Of a stretch of 64,000 nucleotides of DNA, positions 49,602 to 58,748 are shown one piece after another. Each line of letters starts with the position of its first letter. Positions within the stretch are counted from its first letter, which is position 1. Made by a program: the position numbers and the translations under genes. Below the pieces are notes generated by a model. It saw only the letters and a list, made by a program, of their open reading frames with translations. It did not search any database and was not told the DNA's origin. Source of the DNA: Ectobacillus sp048976805 (GTDB lineage: Bacteria > Bacillota > Bacilli > Bacillales > Bacillaceae_G); contig JBHGUR010000078.1 of NCBI GenBank assembly GCA_048976805.1, forward strand, positions 62,001-126,000, read 5' to 3'.

Positions 49602-50138
49602 ATGGAACGTTTCTTGGATGTGCAAACATTGATTTGGTTATTTCTGGTTGTCTTTATCATTCATGACTTGGAAGAAATTATGATGTTTGAAGCCTGGGTT
49701 AAAAAGAATAAAGACAAAGCGTTTAAAAAATTGCCAGAAAAGCTGGCAAATAGAGCCGCAAAACAATTTACTATGTCAACAGCGCAATTGACGGCAGCTG
49801 TATTATTTATATTTTTAATAGTCAGCAGTGCAACCTTTATGGCAAATCAATATTTTATGAAAGGCCCATTGGGCAACATTCATTTCTTCACTGTACTAAT
49901 ATTGACTTTCTTCATACATGTTTTTACTCATGTGGGCCAGTCTGTATACTTCAAGTCTGTTACACCTGGTGTAATTACTTCCATTTTCTTGGTTATGCCT
50001 TATAGTATTGTGATGTTGCAAAGCCTATTAAACGCTCAACTTATTTCTTGGAGTACAATAATGATATGCTTGCCCTTTGTTTTGTTAATGCTGCCAATAG
50101 TGGTCTTTGCGCATTGGATTGGGAAAAAAGTTGTTTAG
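49602..50138 (+). CDS. HXXEE-domain membrane protein
   Basis: 178-residue membrane protein with about five helices. The motif HDLEE (about 22-26, in FIIHDLEEIMMFEAWVKK) is the signature of the HXXEE family; the later His residues (HVFTHVGQSVYF) are also family-like and could form a metal site with it. ATG 49602 is preceded by AAAGGCGGGATAGC. Monocistronic. Enzymatic role unknown. Confidence 0.82.
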   Translation: MERFLDVQTLIWLFLVVFIIHDLEEIMMFEAWVKKNKDKAFKKLPEKLANRAAKQFTMSTAQLTAAVLFIFLIVSSATFMANQYFMKGPLGNIHFFTVLILTFFIHVFTHVGQSVYFKSVTPGVITSIFLVMPYSIVMLQSLLNAQLISWSTIMICLPFVLLMLPIVVFAHWIGKKVV

Positions 50139-50160
50139 AAATTATGGACGTTGTTCATAT

Positions 50161-50202
50161 AAAAGTGCGTTAAACCGGAAAGACGGTTACACGCACTTTT
50201 TT
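50161..50202. terminator. Bidirectional terminator between the HXXEE and SgrR genes
   Basis: AAAGTGCGTTAAACCG / CGGTTACACGCACTTT stem (one mismatch) followed by a T-run. Confidence 0.88.
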
Positions 50203-50236
50203 TGTCAATAGTTTAGAACCCAGAGCACCGCTGAAA

Positions 50237-52039
50237 TTATAATTGACGAAATGAACCCATCGTTTTGTCGATATCCGGTTTTATCCAAAGGTTTTTAAAA
50301 TCAATATGTCCCCGTGCATTTAATTTAACCCCCTTAATCGAGGGATGAAAGGATGATTCGGCATTTTTATGGGCAAGAAAAACCACCGAATATTCAGAAA
50401 CCAGGAGTGATTCGATTTCCGAAAAGAGATGGGATCGCTTTCCTTTAGATGATGTGGCGAGAATTTCCTCAATTTTCTTGCCTATCCATCCTTTTGTTTC
50501 CTGATGCAAATGCCAGCGCAAAAAGCTAAAGTCTGATAGAAACAGTTCGAGCTTTGATAATTCGTTTTCTCCCCATACGGCCTCAAATAAAATACAGTCT
50601 GCGTTGGATAGATGTTCTTCCTTCAGTATTTCGCTCCAGCCGAGAATGATGATATGAAAGCGGATTCCGAACCTAGCTGCTTCTTTTTTTATCCAATCTG
50701 CATCAGGTTTGTGGCGGTCGTATGTAAAAAGCTGTACAACTTCCTCGTTATAACCCGATTTCTGCAGAAGGTGCTTTATCTCTTCATCCCTAGATTTTTC
50801 GACGACTTTGCATAGAGATTCATCCCTTTCGAAACCGAAGGAAGGATGCACTCTTGGCGGGCCTAGTTCGGCAACCAGCTTGTTTCTATCCAATAGTGTA
50901 GTAACTGCTTTTCGGAAAAACAGGCTTTGCTGCGGCCGATTTTGATTAGAGAGATTGAATGTGAAAAGGCTGCTTCCTTCATATAATCCCTCAATTTGCT
51001 TTCTTGACATTCCGCTCATGTAATAATTGCTCTCGCCAGTGTTTACATAAATACTGCTTTTATCAGATAATATCTCTTCTTCGTATTCCCGTGGAACATT
51101 TAGGATTTCAATGCGATCTACGAAGGGCCTTCCCTCAAAATAATGAGGATGGGCTTCTAGAATACATTGGTGTTCGTGATAGGCAACTGCCCGATAAGGC
51201 CCAGTGCCAATTGGATCCGTCATTCCAGAAGGGATAATGGACAAGGATGGAAAGCTGAGAAAGCTCAAAAACAGCTCGTTTGGCCGGTGTAAATGAAAAC
51301 GGATTGTATACGGATCGATACATTCAATCTTCCTGATATTCTCCACAAGCCAATATTGCCGATAATCAGGATGGAGAAGCAGCGAGAATGTATACTCGAT
51401 ATCTGAGGAAGCAAGTTCCTTGTTGTTATGAAAAAGAACCCCTTTTCTTAAATAGAAGGTCCATTCCGTTTTTGTTTGGTTGGATTCCCAGTGATGGGCA
51501 AGTTTTCCGATGGCCTTATCTTCAACATAATCATACAAAATAATCGTGTCATATATCTGCTTCACCAAGTGGACATCAAAGTCGAAGAATGCTTGTGATG
51601 GAGTGATGGAATTGAAAGTCCGGAACATGGGAATGCGGATAATATCCCGAATTGTATGACCCGTGTCTTCTTTTTTATATCCAAAATACTCGCCCAGCCA
51701 TTCCAGCAGCCGTCTCTTTAACAAAGGAGAGCCGAACAGTGTTGCTAGTTCCAGTCCTTCCGTTATCTGTCCGGCTTTGAAAAGGGATGTTGCTTCGGCA
51801 AAAGCGGCTTCATCCAGTGATGCTAAAAAGGTAAGACGGGATTTGTGCCCTCGGCCACGGCCGGGGGAGAAGGAGACCCAGCCAGCTTCAACCAGCTTTG
51901 CCAAAATCAGCTTTGCATTTCTCTCCGTGCAAAATAAAATTCCCGCAAGCTCATCCATTGTCGCTATGAAGGGGACCTGATCTGGTTCTTTTATATAAAA
52001 ATCACGTATTGCTTTATAATCTTCGAGTAATCGCTTCAT
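50237..52039 (-). CDS. SgrR-type regulator: winged helix plus solute-binding domain
   Basis: 600-residue cytosolic transcription factor. An N-terminal DNA-binding domain (about 5-110; MDELAGILFCTERNAKLILAKLVEAGWVSFSPGRGRGHKSRLTFL with the SgrR-typical GRGRGHKS wing) is fused to a family-5 solute-binding domain (about 150-590; HWESNQTKTEWTFYLRKGVLFHNNKEL, DPIGTGPYRAVAYHE). Such proteins sense a small ligand with the binding domain. It diverges from the MFS gene with a 106-base shared control region, so it probably controls that transporter. No signal peptide. ATG 52039 follows AGGAGAGAAAAA. Confidence 0.9.
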   Translation of the reverse strand: MKRLLEDYKAIRDFYIKEPDQVPFIATMDELAGILFCTERNAKLILAKLVEAGWVSFSPGRGRGHKSRLTFLASLDEAAFAEATSLFKAGQITEGLELATLFGSPLLKRRLLEWLGEYFGYKKEDTGHTIRDIIRIPMFRTFNSITPSQAFFDFDVHLVKQIYDTIILYDYVEDKAIGKLAHHWESNQTKTEWTFYLRKGVLFHNNKELASSDIEYTFSLLLHPDYRQYWLVENIRKIECIDPYTIRFHLHRPNELFLSFLSFPSLSIIPSGMTDPIGTGPYRAVAYHEHQCILEAHPHYFEGRPFVDRIEILNVPREYEEEILSDKSSIYVNTGESNYYMSGMSRKQIEGLYEGSSLFTFNLSNQNRPQQSLFFRKAVTTLLDRNKLVAELGPPRVHPSFGFERDESLCKVVEKSRDEEIKHLLQKSGYNEEVVQLFTYDRHKPDADWIKKEAARFGIRFHIIILGWSEILKEEHLSNADCILFEAVWGENELSKLELFLSDFSFLRWHLHQETKGWIGKKIEEILATSSKGKRSHLFSEIESLLVSEYSVVFLAHKNAESSFHPSIKGVKLNARGHIDFKNLWIKPDIDKTMGSFRQL

Positions 52040-52145
52040 TTTTTTCTCTCCTAAAACCTGAAATCATTTTCTGAAAATCCTTCCGTTTTTAATATGAGTA
52101 AACGCAATTACAATGTAAGCATAAGATTGAAAGGGGAGGTACACA

Positions 52146-53372
52146 TTGTCTTTGCCACTTATTAAAGAGAACAAAAAGCCGGTGGGCATCTGGAGGAATC
52201 AATCATTTCTCGTCCTTCTAAGCTCAACCTTTTTGCTTAGTATTGCAAATCGGATTTACGAATTATTGCTCCCGCTCATCCTTTACGAGATGACATCTTC
52301 TTCCGTTGCAGTTACAACTATGCGGACAGCGGAACTGCTGCCGAACCTCGTGTTTGGGATTTTTATAGGAGTGATTGTCGACCGTGTTAATAAAAAGAAG
52401 ATGGCAATTTGGTCCACCGGCATTCAAGCAGGACTGCTGCTTTGTCTAGCCTATATGTTGAAAATAGAAAGTGACTGGCTGTCTGGATTTTATGTAATCG
52501 GCTTCCTGCTGATGACATTCAATTACGGATACTTCAATGCTCAAATCGGACTAGTAAAAGCAAACATTCCAACTGAGTATGTGACTTCTGCGAATGCAAA
52601 GTTCTCGTTCATTGAAACATTTATAAGTGTCATGGGTCCAGTAGTTTCGGGATTGATCTTGCTTTTGCCCGTTTTTTATGATGGAGTGTTGATTACTGCC
52701 GCCATTTACTTTCTTTGCTTACTAATCTTGTCTCGTCTCGCACACCAGCCAGAAGTGCGGCGTCCATCCAATTCCGGCTTTTTTGCAGATTTAGAAGAAG
52801 GCTGGAAAGCATTCCGGCAAAACAAAGCGCTTTGGATGATGACTATTTTTATCATGCTGTTGAACTCAAGCGTTACTGTCGTCCAGACCACAATCTTAAT
52901 CTTTGCAAAAGAAGACATGGGCATTGCTTCAGCGGAAGTGGCAGCAGTGATCTCTGCCGCCGGTATTGGCGGCATGCTAGGAAGTCTGTTCGCCAGTAGC
53001 CTCCGCCGGGCATGGGGGCTGGGTATATTGTTTGGAATTTCCGCACTCCTTCATGCGGCGGCATACGTATTGATGTATTTTTCAGAAAATATCTCCACTT
53101 TGATTATAGCATTATTAATAAGTGGCATAGCAACATCCTTTTACAGCGTATGCGCCTACACATTCAGGCTTGAACAAACCCCTCCAAATTTAATCGGGAG
53201 GATTAGCGGAATCACTGGAACGTTCTTCAGGATTGGCATGCCGATCACCGTTTATTTATCAGGATGGGTGATTCATCAGTGGGGCGCTGCTCCCATCTTT
53301 TTGCTTGCATTTCTATTTAACCTGTTAATTTTTATGGTATATCGAGCTACCTTCCTGTGGAAATTGAAGTAA
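52146..53372 (+). CDS. MFS efflux transporter
   Basis: 408-residue major-facilitator protein with twelve helices. The N-terminus carries NQSFLVLLSSTFLLSIANRIYELLLPLI, and the TM2-3 loop has GVIVDRVNKKKM, the MFS loop motif. Similar to the Bacillus MFS exporters next to SgrR-like regulators. TTG 52146 is the start, behind AAGGGGAGGTACACA. Regulated probably by the divergent SgrR protein; the near-palindrome TTACAATGTAA around 52109 is a possible operator. Substrate unknown. Confidence 0.87.
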   Translation: MSLPLIKENKKPVGIWRNQSFLVLLSSTFLLSIANRIYELLLPLILYEMTSSSVAVTTMRTAELLPNLVFGIFIGVIVDRVNKKKMAIWSTGIQAGLLLCLAYMLKIESDWLSGFYVIGFLLMTFNYGYFNAQIGLVKANIPTEYVTSANAKFSFIETFISVMGPVVSGLILLLPVFYDGVLITAAIYFLCLLILSRLAHQPEVRRPSNSGFFADLEEGWKAFRQNKALWMMTIFIMLLNSSVTVVQTTILIFAKEDMGIASAEVAAVISAAGIGGMLGSLFASSLRRAWGLGILFGISALLHAAAYVLMYFSENISTLIIALLISGIATSFYSVCAYTFRLEQTPPNLIGRISGITGTFFRIGMPITVYLSGWVIHQWGAAPIFLLAFLFNLLIFMVYRATFLWKLK

Positions 53373-53409
53373 ACATTGTGGAATTTTTCATAGATTACAA
53401 ATGGATGAA

Positions 53410-53596
53410 TATATGTAAAGCTAAATTTTAATGAAAGTAAATAAATGTCGGCTTTTTATAGAGCGCTAGAGGAACTGCGGTGTGCAGGAGCGGTCAAACC
53501 CTATTCCTGCCGCATGCTAAGGAAAAACAAAAGGAGGGCATGAGTGCCACTGTCGTTTTGTTCGACACAGCATATCGGATAAGTTATTTATATATA
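53410..53596 (-). repeat. MITE family 2, copy 4
   Basis: Inverted relative to copy 3 and sharing with it GTCGAACAAAACG, GCACTCATG and GGCAGGAATAGGGTTTGACC. Ends TATATGTAAAG (left) and TTATATATAA (right). Lies between the MFS and hydrolase genes. Confidence 0.75.
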
Positions 53597-53629
53597 ATCT
53601 AAGGCTATTACAAGAAGGTGAGGTTTATA

Positions 53630-54664
53630 ATGAAATTATTTAATAAAAGCGATTTTACTATTTCATCACAAGGAATCAGCCTTATTGAGAACATTCCCGT
53701 TGGCGGTATGAAACAAAGCATCCTTATTCAGTCAGAAAAACCAGGGAGTCCAGTTCTTCTCTTTATTCATGGAGGCCCAAGCATGCCTGTTCCCGGTGTA
53801 TCAAACCGCGGCGCTGATTATGCATTGGTTATGACCTCACAAGAATTAATTAAACATTTTACGGTAGTTTTTTGGGACCAACGCGGTACGGGGAAATCTT
53901 ATTCCCCGGATGTGCCGAAAGAAACCATGCACTTGAAACAATTTATGAATGATGCTAAAGATGTCACTGATTATTTAAGACATCGATTCAAGCAAGACAA
54001 AATACATTTGGCAGCTCATTCCTGGGGAAGTGTGATTGGGTTGTACCTAGTATCGAAATATCCGGAAAAATATCTTTCCTATACCGGCTTTTCTCAGATC
54101 ACAAACTGGGTTGAAAACGATAAGTTAAGCTATAAGTGGCTGGTGGAAAGAGCCAGGGAGACAAATAACAAACGTGCACTAGCGGAGCTTGCGTCAGTAG
54201 GGGAACCGCCTTATACTAAGGGTTTTCAGCAGTGGTCCGTTATTAGGAAATGGCAGTTTAAATATAATTCTATGTTTTATAACGCAGGCGACAAAAAGTC
54301 TGCCACTTTTTTTTCATGTCTAAAAATTATGCTGCGTTCTCCGGATTATTCTCTTGTGGATGTTTACAATTCCCTTGTGCGAGGCTTTAAACTTTCTTAT
54401 ACAGAAGAACTGATACACGACCTTAATACATTTGATTTTTTTACAGAGGTCCTAGTATTAAATGTACCTGTTATGTTTATCCATGGGAGAAAAGAAAAGC
54501 ATGTCATGGCCGAACTCATCAATCGTTATTTTGAGATGCTTCATGCACCGAAAGGAAAAACATTATATTGGTCCGAGAAATCTTCTCATGCTTTTCACCA
54601 GGACGATGCAAGAGAAAATGAGCAAAGGCTTATTCAGTATTTAAAAAGCTTTATAAGTTATTAA
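53630..54664 (+). CDS. Alpha/beta hydrolase, S33 peptidase-like
   Basis: 344-residue hydrolase of the proline-iminopeptidase-like branch. The oxyanion-hole motif HGGP is in LFIHGGPSMPVPG (about 42-54), WDQRGTGKSY follows, the nucleophile elbow is AAHSWGSVIG (Ser about 127), and the catalytic His is expected in KSSHAFHQDD near the end. ATG 53630 is used (AAGGTGAGG 8 bases upstream) rather than the in-frame ATG 53618. Cytosolic; could act on N-terminal Pro peptides, esters or lactones. Monocistronic. Confidence 0.87.
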   Translation: MKLFNKSDFTISSQGISLIENIPVGGMKQSILIQSEKPGSPVLLFIHGGPSMPVPGVSNRGADYALVMTSQELIKHFTVVFWDQRGTGKSYSPDVPKETMHLKQFMNDAKDVTDYLRHRFKQDKIHLAAHSWGSVIGLYLVSKYPEKYLSYTGFSQITNWVENDKLSYKWLVERARETNNKRALAELASVGEPPYTKGFQQWSVIRKWQFKYNSMFYNAGDKKSATFFSCLKIMLRSPDYSLVDVYNSLVRGFKLSYTEELIHDLNTFDFFTEVLVLNVPVMFIHGRKEKHVMAELINRYFEMLHAPKGKTLYWSEKSSHAFHQDDARENEQRLIQYLKSFISY

Positions 54665-54788
54665 GTAAATGTAATATTTCTATGCAATGCTTTGCTGTAG
54701 ACATAGCCGGAAGCTGTCTTCGGTTGAAAGCCGAAAAAACAAGTTGCCCTAGTATGCTTATAGCATTCGAAATGAATTTCTCCTTCAT
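54651..54788 (-). CDS. Possible 45-residue peptide gene
   Basis: Minus-strand frame starting at ATG 54788 right behind AAGGAGGAG (spacing 5 bases), one of the best ribosome sites in the window: KEKFISNAISILGQLVFSAF, NRRQLPAMSTAKHCIEILHL, LNNL. An amphipathic/hydrophobic N-terminal helix and basic centre. It overlaps the hydrolase gene's end by 14 bases. Codes for no known family; could be a peptide signal, a small toxin or chance. Confidence 0.4.
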   Translation of the reverse strand: MKEKFISNAISILGQLVFSAFNRRQLPAMSTAKHCIEILHLLNNL

Positions 54789-54841
54789 ATTTTCTCCTCC
54801 TTCAATATCCGCATTACAATTAGTTTATTTTTTAATTTCTC

Positions 54842-54895
54842 CTTACAAAGTTTTAACATTGGGTTAATGTGAGGTTTACACCGTAAGAGTATTAT
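54842..54895 (+). promoter_or_regulatory. Four-repeat Pho box and -10 of the ABC/phosphodiesterase operon
   Basis: CTTACA (54842), TTAACA (54853), TTAATG (54864), TTTACA (54875): four repeats with exact 11-base periodicity, the canonical PhoP~P site of Bacillus. A -10 TATTAT lies 9 bases after the last repeat (54890), the same distance as at the alkaline phosphatase gene. Confidence 0.78.
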
Positions 54896-54948
54896 AAAAG
54901 CGTAAACAATCAACAAAAAACAACAAAAATAGGCGGGGGGATTTTTAG

Positions 54949-56061
54949 ATGAAACGCAAATGGAGCAAAAAGTCTTTTACGGCGGTCCAGGCTGGTATAT
55001 TGGGGGTTAGTTTACTAAGTATGGCGGCTTGCGGGACAAAGGAGGAATCTGCTGCTTCCGCTGTTAGTGATACAAATTCATTAACAATTGAGGAAATTGA
55101 ATCCAAAGCAAAGAAAGAAGGGGAAATCAACAGTGTTGGCATGCCTGATACGTGGGCGAACTGGGGAGAAACGTGGGGTGAGGTGACAAAAAAATACAAC
55201 CTAACTCACAAAGACACAGATTTATCTAGCGCCGAGGAGATTGCAAAATTTGAATCTGAAAAAGAAAATGCAACTGCCGATATCGGTGATGTAGGGCTTT
55301 CTTTTGGTCCAATTGCAGAGCAAAAAAAATTAACTCTTCCATATAAAACCTCTTATTGGGATGAAGTGCCTAAATGGGCCAAAGACGACGACGGGGATTG
55401 GATCGCTGGATACCAAGGAACGATTGCATTTTTAACTAATAAAAAGTTAGTAAAGAACCCGCCAAAATCATGGGATGATATTTTAAAAGGAAACTATAAA
55501 GTAACAGTGGGAGATGTTCAGCGCGGTGCACAGAACCAAATGGCAGTTCTTGCTGCGGCGATTGCTTACAGCGGCAGTGAATCCAATATTGAACCGGGGC
55601 TTAAATATTTTGCGAAACTTGCTAAGCAAGGACGCCTTAGTTTAACGGATGCAAAGCCGGCTAACATTGAAAAAGGAGAAGTGGAAGTTGCGATTCTTTG
55701 GGATTTTAATGCCCTTGGATATGCAGAACAAATTAATCGTGGCCAATTTGACGTAAGTATTCCGAAAGAAGGTTCGGTTGTAAGTGCTTATACAACAATC
55801 ATTAACAAATACGCCAAACATCCACATGCAGCGATGGCGACTCGGGAATATATCTTAAGCGATGAAGGACAAATTAACTTAGCGAAAGGCTTTGCCCGCC
55901 CAATCCGCGATGTGGAGCTTCCAAAAGAGGTAGCGGATAAACTTGTTTCAAAAGAACAATACAAAAACGCAAAACCGATTAAAGATTATAAAGCTTGGGA
56001 AGAAACAGCGAAAACTTTGCCGCAGCTTTGGCAAGAAGAGGTGTTAGTACATGTCAAATAA
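54949..56061 (+). CDS. ABC transporter solute-binding lipoprotein (organophosphate uptake?)
   Basis: 370-residue family-1 (iron/polyamine-like) binding lipoprotein. The signal peptide ends MAAC (lipobox). The fold blocks DIGDVGLSFGPIAEQKKLTLPYKTSYWDEVP and GYQGTIAFLTNKKLVKNPPKSWDDIL are typical of type II binding proteins. ATG 54949 follows GGCGGGGGGATTTTTAG. First gene of an operon with a phosphodiesterase-like enzyme, two permeases and an ATPase, preceded by a Pho box, so a phosphorus-containing ligand (phosphodiester, phosphonate, sugar phosphate) is the best inference. Confidence 0.88.
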   Translation: MKRKWSKKSFTAVQAGILGVSLLSMAACGTKEESAASAVSDTNSLTIEEIESKAKKEGEINSVGMPDTWANWGETWGEVTKKYNLTHKDTDLSSAEEIAKFESEKENATADIGDVGLSFGPIAEQKKLTLPYKTSYWDEVPKWAKDDDGDWIAGYQGTIAFLTNKKLVKNPPKSWDDILKGNYKVTVGDVQRGAQNQMAVLAAAIAYSGSESNIEPGLKYFAKLAKQGRLSLTDAKPANIEKGEVEVAILWDFNALGYAEQINRGQFDVSIPKEGSVVSAYTTIINKYAKHPHAAMATREYILSDEGQINLAKGFARPIRDVELPKEVADKLVSKEQYKNAKPIKDYKAWEETAKTLPQLWQEEVLVHVK

Positions 56062-56884
56062 AGTAATCGCAGTTGTTGTGGATGGTATGCGCTACGATAA
56101 AGCGTATGAAGCGTTAGGGTTTCTTCAGCATTTGGTTGAAATGAAGCAGGCGGCGCTTTACAAAGTAAAATCGGAGCTTCCAAGCCTTTCCCGCCCGTTA
56201 TATGAAGTGTTGTTAACCGGTACGCCAGCATCTGTAAACGGAATTACATCCAATCAAGCCGTTCGTCTGTCTACGGAGAAAAGCCTCTTTCATCTTACGA
56301 AGGAAAACGGCTTGAAAAATGCGGCAGTTGCCTATTACTGGGTAAGCGAGCTGTATAATCGCGCGCCATTTCATTTTATGGAAGACCGCGAGCAAGAGGA
56401 TGAATCTAAGCCGATTCAGTATGGAAGATTTTATTGGGATGATGACTATCCTGACAGCCATGTGTTGATGGATGCGGAAGTTTTGCGCAGAAAGTATGAT
56501 CCCCATTTTTTATACATTCATCCTTTAGGGGTTGATGTAAAAGGAGAACATTACGGTTCAGAATCTAAAGAATATCGTGAGCAAATTTTAAAAGTAGGCA
56601 GCTTATTAGCACAACTTCTGCCTATTTGGATGAAAGCTGGTTATCATATTTTAATTACAGCCGATCATGGCATGAGTGAGTATGGTAATCATGGTGGCAT
56701 TACTGACGGTGAGCGTGACGTACCGCTTTTTGTCATCAGTCCAAGAGTTGAGGCGGGAATTTATGAGGAAGTAGTTCCACAATTAGCATTTGCACCGCTC
56801 GTTTGTGAACTGTTAGGAATCGGGCCGTCCAAGAAAATGGCCTCATATCAATTACCTGGACTGAAAGAGACAGTCGCTCTTTAA
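56051..56884 (+). CDS. Alkaline-phosphatase-superfamily hydrolase (NPP/phosphonoacetate-hydrolase-like)
   Basis: 277-residue cytosolic metal hydrolase. Motifs: VVVDGMRYD (metal Asp), ELPSLSRPLYEVLLTGT (nucleophile Thr/Ser region), HPLGVDVKGEHYG (Asp, His), TADHGMSEYGNHGG (Asp, His pair; the last His ligand). This is the two-zinc site of nucleotide pyrophosphatase/phosphodiesterases and phosphonoacetate hydrolases. It overlaps the binding-protein gene by 11 bases, so the two are translationally coupled, linking import with hydrolysis of the imported phosphorus compound. No signal peptide, so it acts inside. Confidence 0.85.
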   Translation: MSNKVIAVVVDGMRYDKAYEALGFLQHLVEMKQAALYKVKSELPSLSRPLYEVLLTGTPASVNGITSNQAVRLSTEKSLFHLTKENGLKNAAVAYYWVSELYNRAPFHFMEDREQEDESKPIQYGRFYWDDDYPDSHVLMDAEVLRRKYDPHFLYIHPLGVDVKGEHYGSESKEYREQILKVGSLLAQLLPIWMKAGYHILITADHGMSEYGNHGGITDGERDVPLFVISPRVEAGIYEEVVPQLAFAPLVCELLGIGPSKKMASYQLPGLKETVAL

Positions 56885-56950
56885 AGGAGGACAGGCTCTA
56901 GGAAGCTATCGCGCTTATTATATGTCAGTTAAAAAATTATTTCCCACATG

Positions 56951-56994
56951 TATTTTGCATCGGTTTAGCTACGGAGTTAAATCGATGCAAAATA
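56951..56994 (+). promoter_or_regulatory. Hairpin between the phosphodiesterase and permease genes
   Basis: TATTTTGCATCG / CGATGCAAAATA, perfect 12-bp stem, 20-base loop that is itself partly complementary, no T-run. Likely an RNA processing or stability element inside the operon rather than a terminator. Confidence 0.6.
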
Positions 56995-57024
56995 TTTTGG
57001 GCATGTATGGAGGAGCGAAATATC

Positions 57025-57879
57025 TTGCGCAAAATAAAAAAACAAAAATTGTATTTATCAGCTCTTTTACTGCCGTTTATCGTTTTGGTTATCGGCTTTG
57101 AAATCGGGCCGTTAGTTTCCATGATTAAAAATAGCTTTTATGCAGATGATGGAACGACGGTTACAATTGATCAATATGTCACAATATTTAAAAGTAAATT
57201 TTACTTACAAGGTATTTATAACAGTGTTTTGATTTCATTATTTTCAGCGGTAACATCTATTGTTGTAGCTGTTATTCTTGCTTATTCATTTACGAAATTT
57301 TCGAAAAAAATACAAAATCGCTTGCTTATGATTGCCAATATGACTTCGCATTTTGAAGGAATTCCCCTTTCTTTTTCATACATTATTTTGCTAGGAAACA
57401 ACGGGCTCTTTACATTGCTTTTCGCCAAGCTTGGATGGGATGTATTTGCCGAGTTTAATTTATATTCTTGGACTGGATTAATTCTTGTGTACGTGTATTT
57501 CCAAATTCCTATGGCTATTATGCTTTTGTATCCGGCGTATCACGGAATTAAAAAACAATGGAAAGAAGCTGCAGCACTATTAGGGGCTTCCAAGCTGCAA
57601 TTTTGGCTTCATATAGGCTTGCCGGTTTTATTGCCAAGCATTGCCGGTATATTCAGCATTTTGTTTGCAAATGCCATGGGCGCTTATGCTACAGCTTATG
57701 CCTTAGTTGGCAGCAACTATAATTTATTGTCATTACAAATTGCGTCTTTAGTTGCCAGTGATGTTACATTAAAGCCGCAGTTAGGCAGTGCATTAGGTGT
57801 TCTTCTAGCTTCGACTATGATTTTAGCGATGTGGTTTAATCAACGAATGGCGCGCCGGTTTAGGGGGGATTTACGATGA
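57025..57879 (+). CDS. ABC transporter permease 1
   Basis: 284-residue membrane permease with six helices and the cytosolic EAA loop in YHGIKKQWKEAAALLGASKLQFWLHIGLPVLLPS, which docks on the ATPase. TTG 57025 is preferred because GGAGGAG lies 9 bases upstream; ATG 57007 overlaps that site. Closest in type to thiamine/iron/2-aminoethylphosphonate permeases. Its stop overlaps the start of permease 2 (ATGA). Confidence 0.9.
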   Translation: MRKIKKQKLYLSALLLPFIVLVIGFEIGPLVSMIKNSFYADDGTTVTIDQYVTIFKSKFYLQGIYNSVLISLFSAVTSIVVAVILAYSFTKFSKKIQNRLLMIANMTSHFEGIPLSFSYIILLGNNGLFTLLFAKLGWDVFAEFNLYSWTGLILVYVYFQIPMAIMLLYPAYHGIKKQWKEAAALLGASKLQFWLHIGLPVLLPSIAGIFSILFANAMGAYATAYALVGSNYNLLSLQIASLVASDVTLKPQLGSALGVLLASTMILAMWFNQRMARRFRGDLR

Positions 57880-58748
57880 AGATTTCAGTTCATTTTCATA
57901 AAATAGCTGTTTGGTTGCTAATTATTTATTTGTTAGTGCCACTTATAGGGACATTTTTATTTTCCGTTGCTGGTACATGGGATCATACGATTTTGCCGGA
58001 ATCTTTCACATTAAAGTGGTACATGGAATTATTTCAAGATGGCCGTTTTTTTGCAGCCTTTCAACGTACGCTATTTTTAATCGCCATGACAGTTGGACTT
58101 AGCATTTTCATTATGCTTCCAACAATTTTTATCGTCACCGTATATTTTCGTAAATGGGAAGGGCTGCTGCAAGCGGTGGCTACGCTTCCTTATGGAATCC
58201 CGCCAATTGTTGGAGCTGTTGGGTTAATCAAGCTATATTCAGATGGGCCAATTCAAATTTCGGGAACGCCTTGGATTTTGATCGGTGCGTATTTTGTGAC
58301 AACTTTACCATTTATGTACCAAGGGATTCGAAATAGCTTACGGACCATTAATGCGGTAGAACTTGTTGATGCTGCTGAATTATTAGGGGCATCCAAATTT
58401 CAAGCATTTCGAACTGTGGTGCTTCCGAATATTTTATCTGGCATTCTCGTATCCACTTTATTATCAGTTGCTCTTTTGTTTAGTGAATTTTCTTTTGCTA
58501 ATCTGCTTGTCGGCGGTCAATTTGAAACTTTACAAATCTATCTTTCTAACAAATTAAATAGCAGCGGCCACTTAACAAGCGCTATTGTTATTGCGTATTA
58601 TTTGGTGATTTTATTGTTAACAGGGGCAGTATTAAAAATCTCCTTTAAAAGTGAAAAAAGGCGGGTCTTTCCTGAGAAAAAACAAGTTTTTTCAATCTTT
58701 AAGAAACCCTATCCTAAAAAAATTAACGTTTTGGAAGGTGAAAATTAA
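57876..58748 (+). CDS. ABC transporter permease 2
   Basis: 290-residue permease, six helices. The EAA loop is NAVELVDAAELLGASKFQAFRTVVLPNILSG. Starts within the stop codon of permease 1 and its own stop overlaps the ATPase start (TAATG), so all three are translationally coupled. The C-terminal 40 residues are very basic and cytosolic (KSEKRRVFPEKKQ), longer than usual. Confidence 0.9.
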   Translation: MKISVHFHKIAVWLLIIYLLVPLIGTFLFSVAGTWDHTILPESFTLKWYMELFQDGRFFAAFQRTLFLIAMTVGLSIFIMLPTIFIVTVYFRKWEGLLQAVATLPYGIPPIVGAVGLIKLYSDGPIQISGTPWILIGAYFVTTLPFMYQGIRNSLRTINAVELVDAAELLGASKFQAFRTVVLPNILSGILVSTLLSVALLFSEFSFANLLVGGQFETLQIYLSNKLNSSGHLTSAIVIAYYLVILLLTGAVLKISFKSEKRRVFPEKKQVFSIFKKPYPKKINVLEGEN

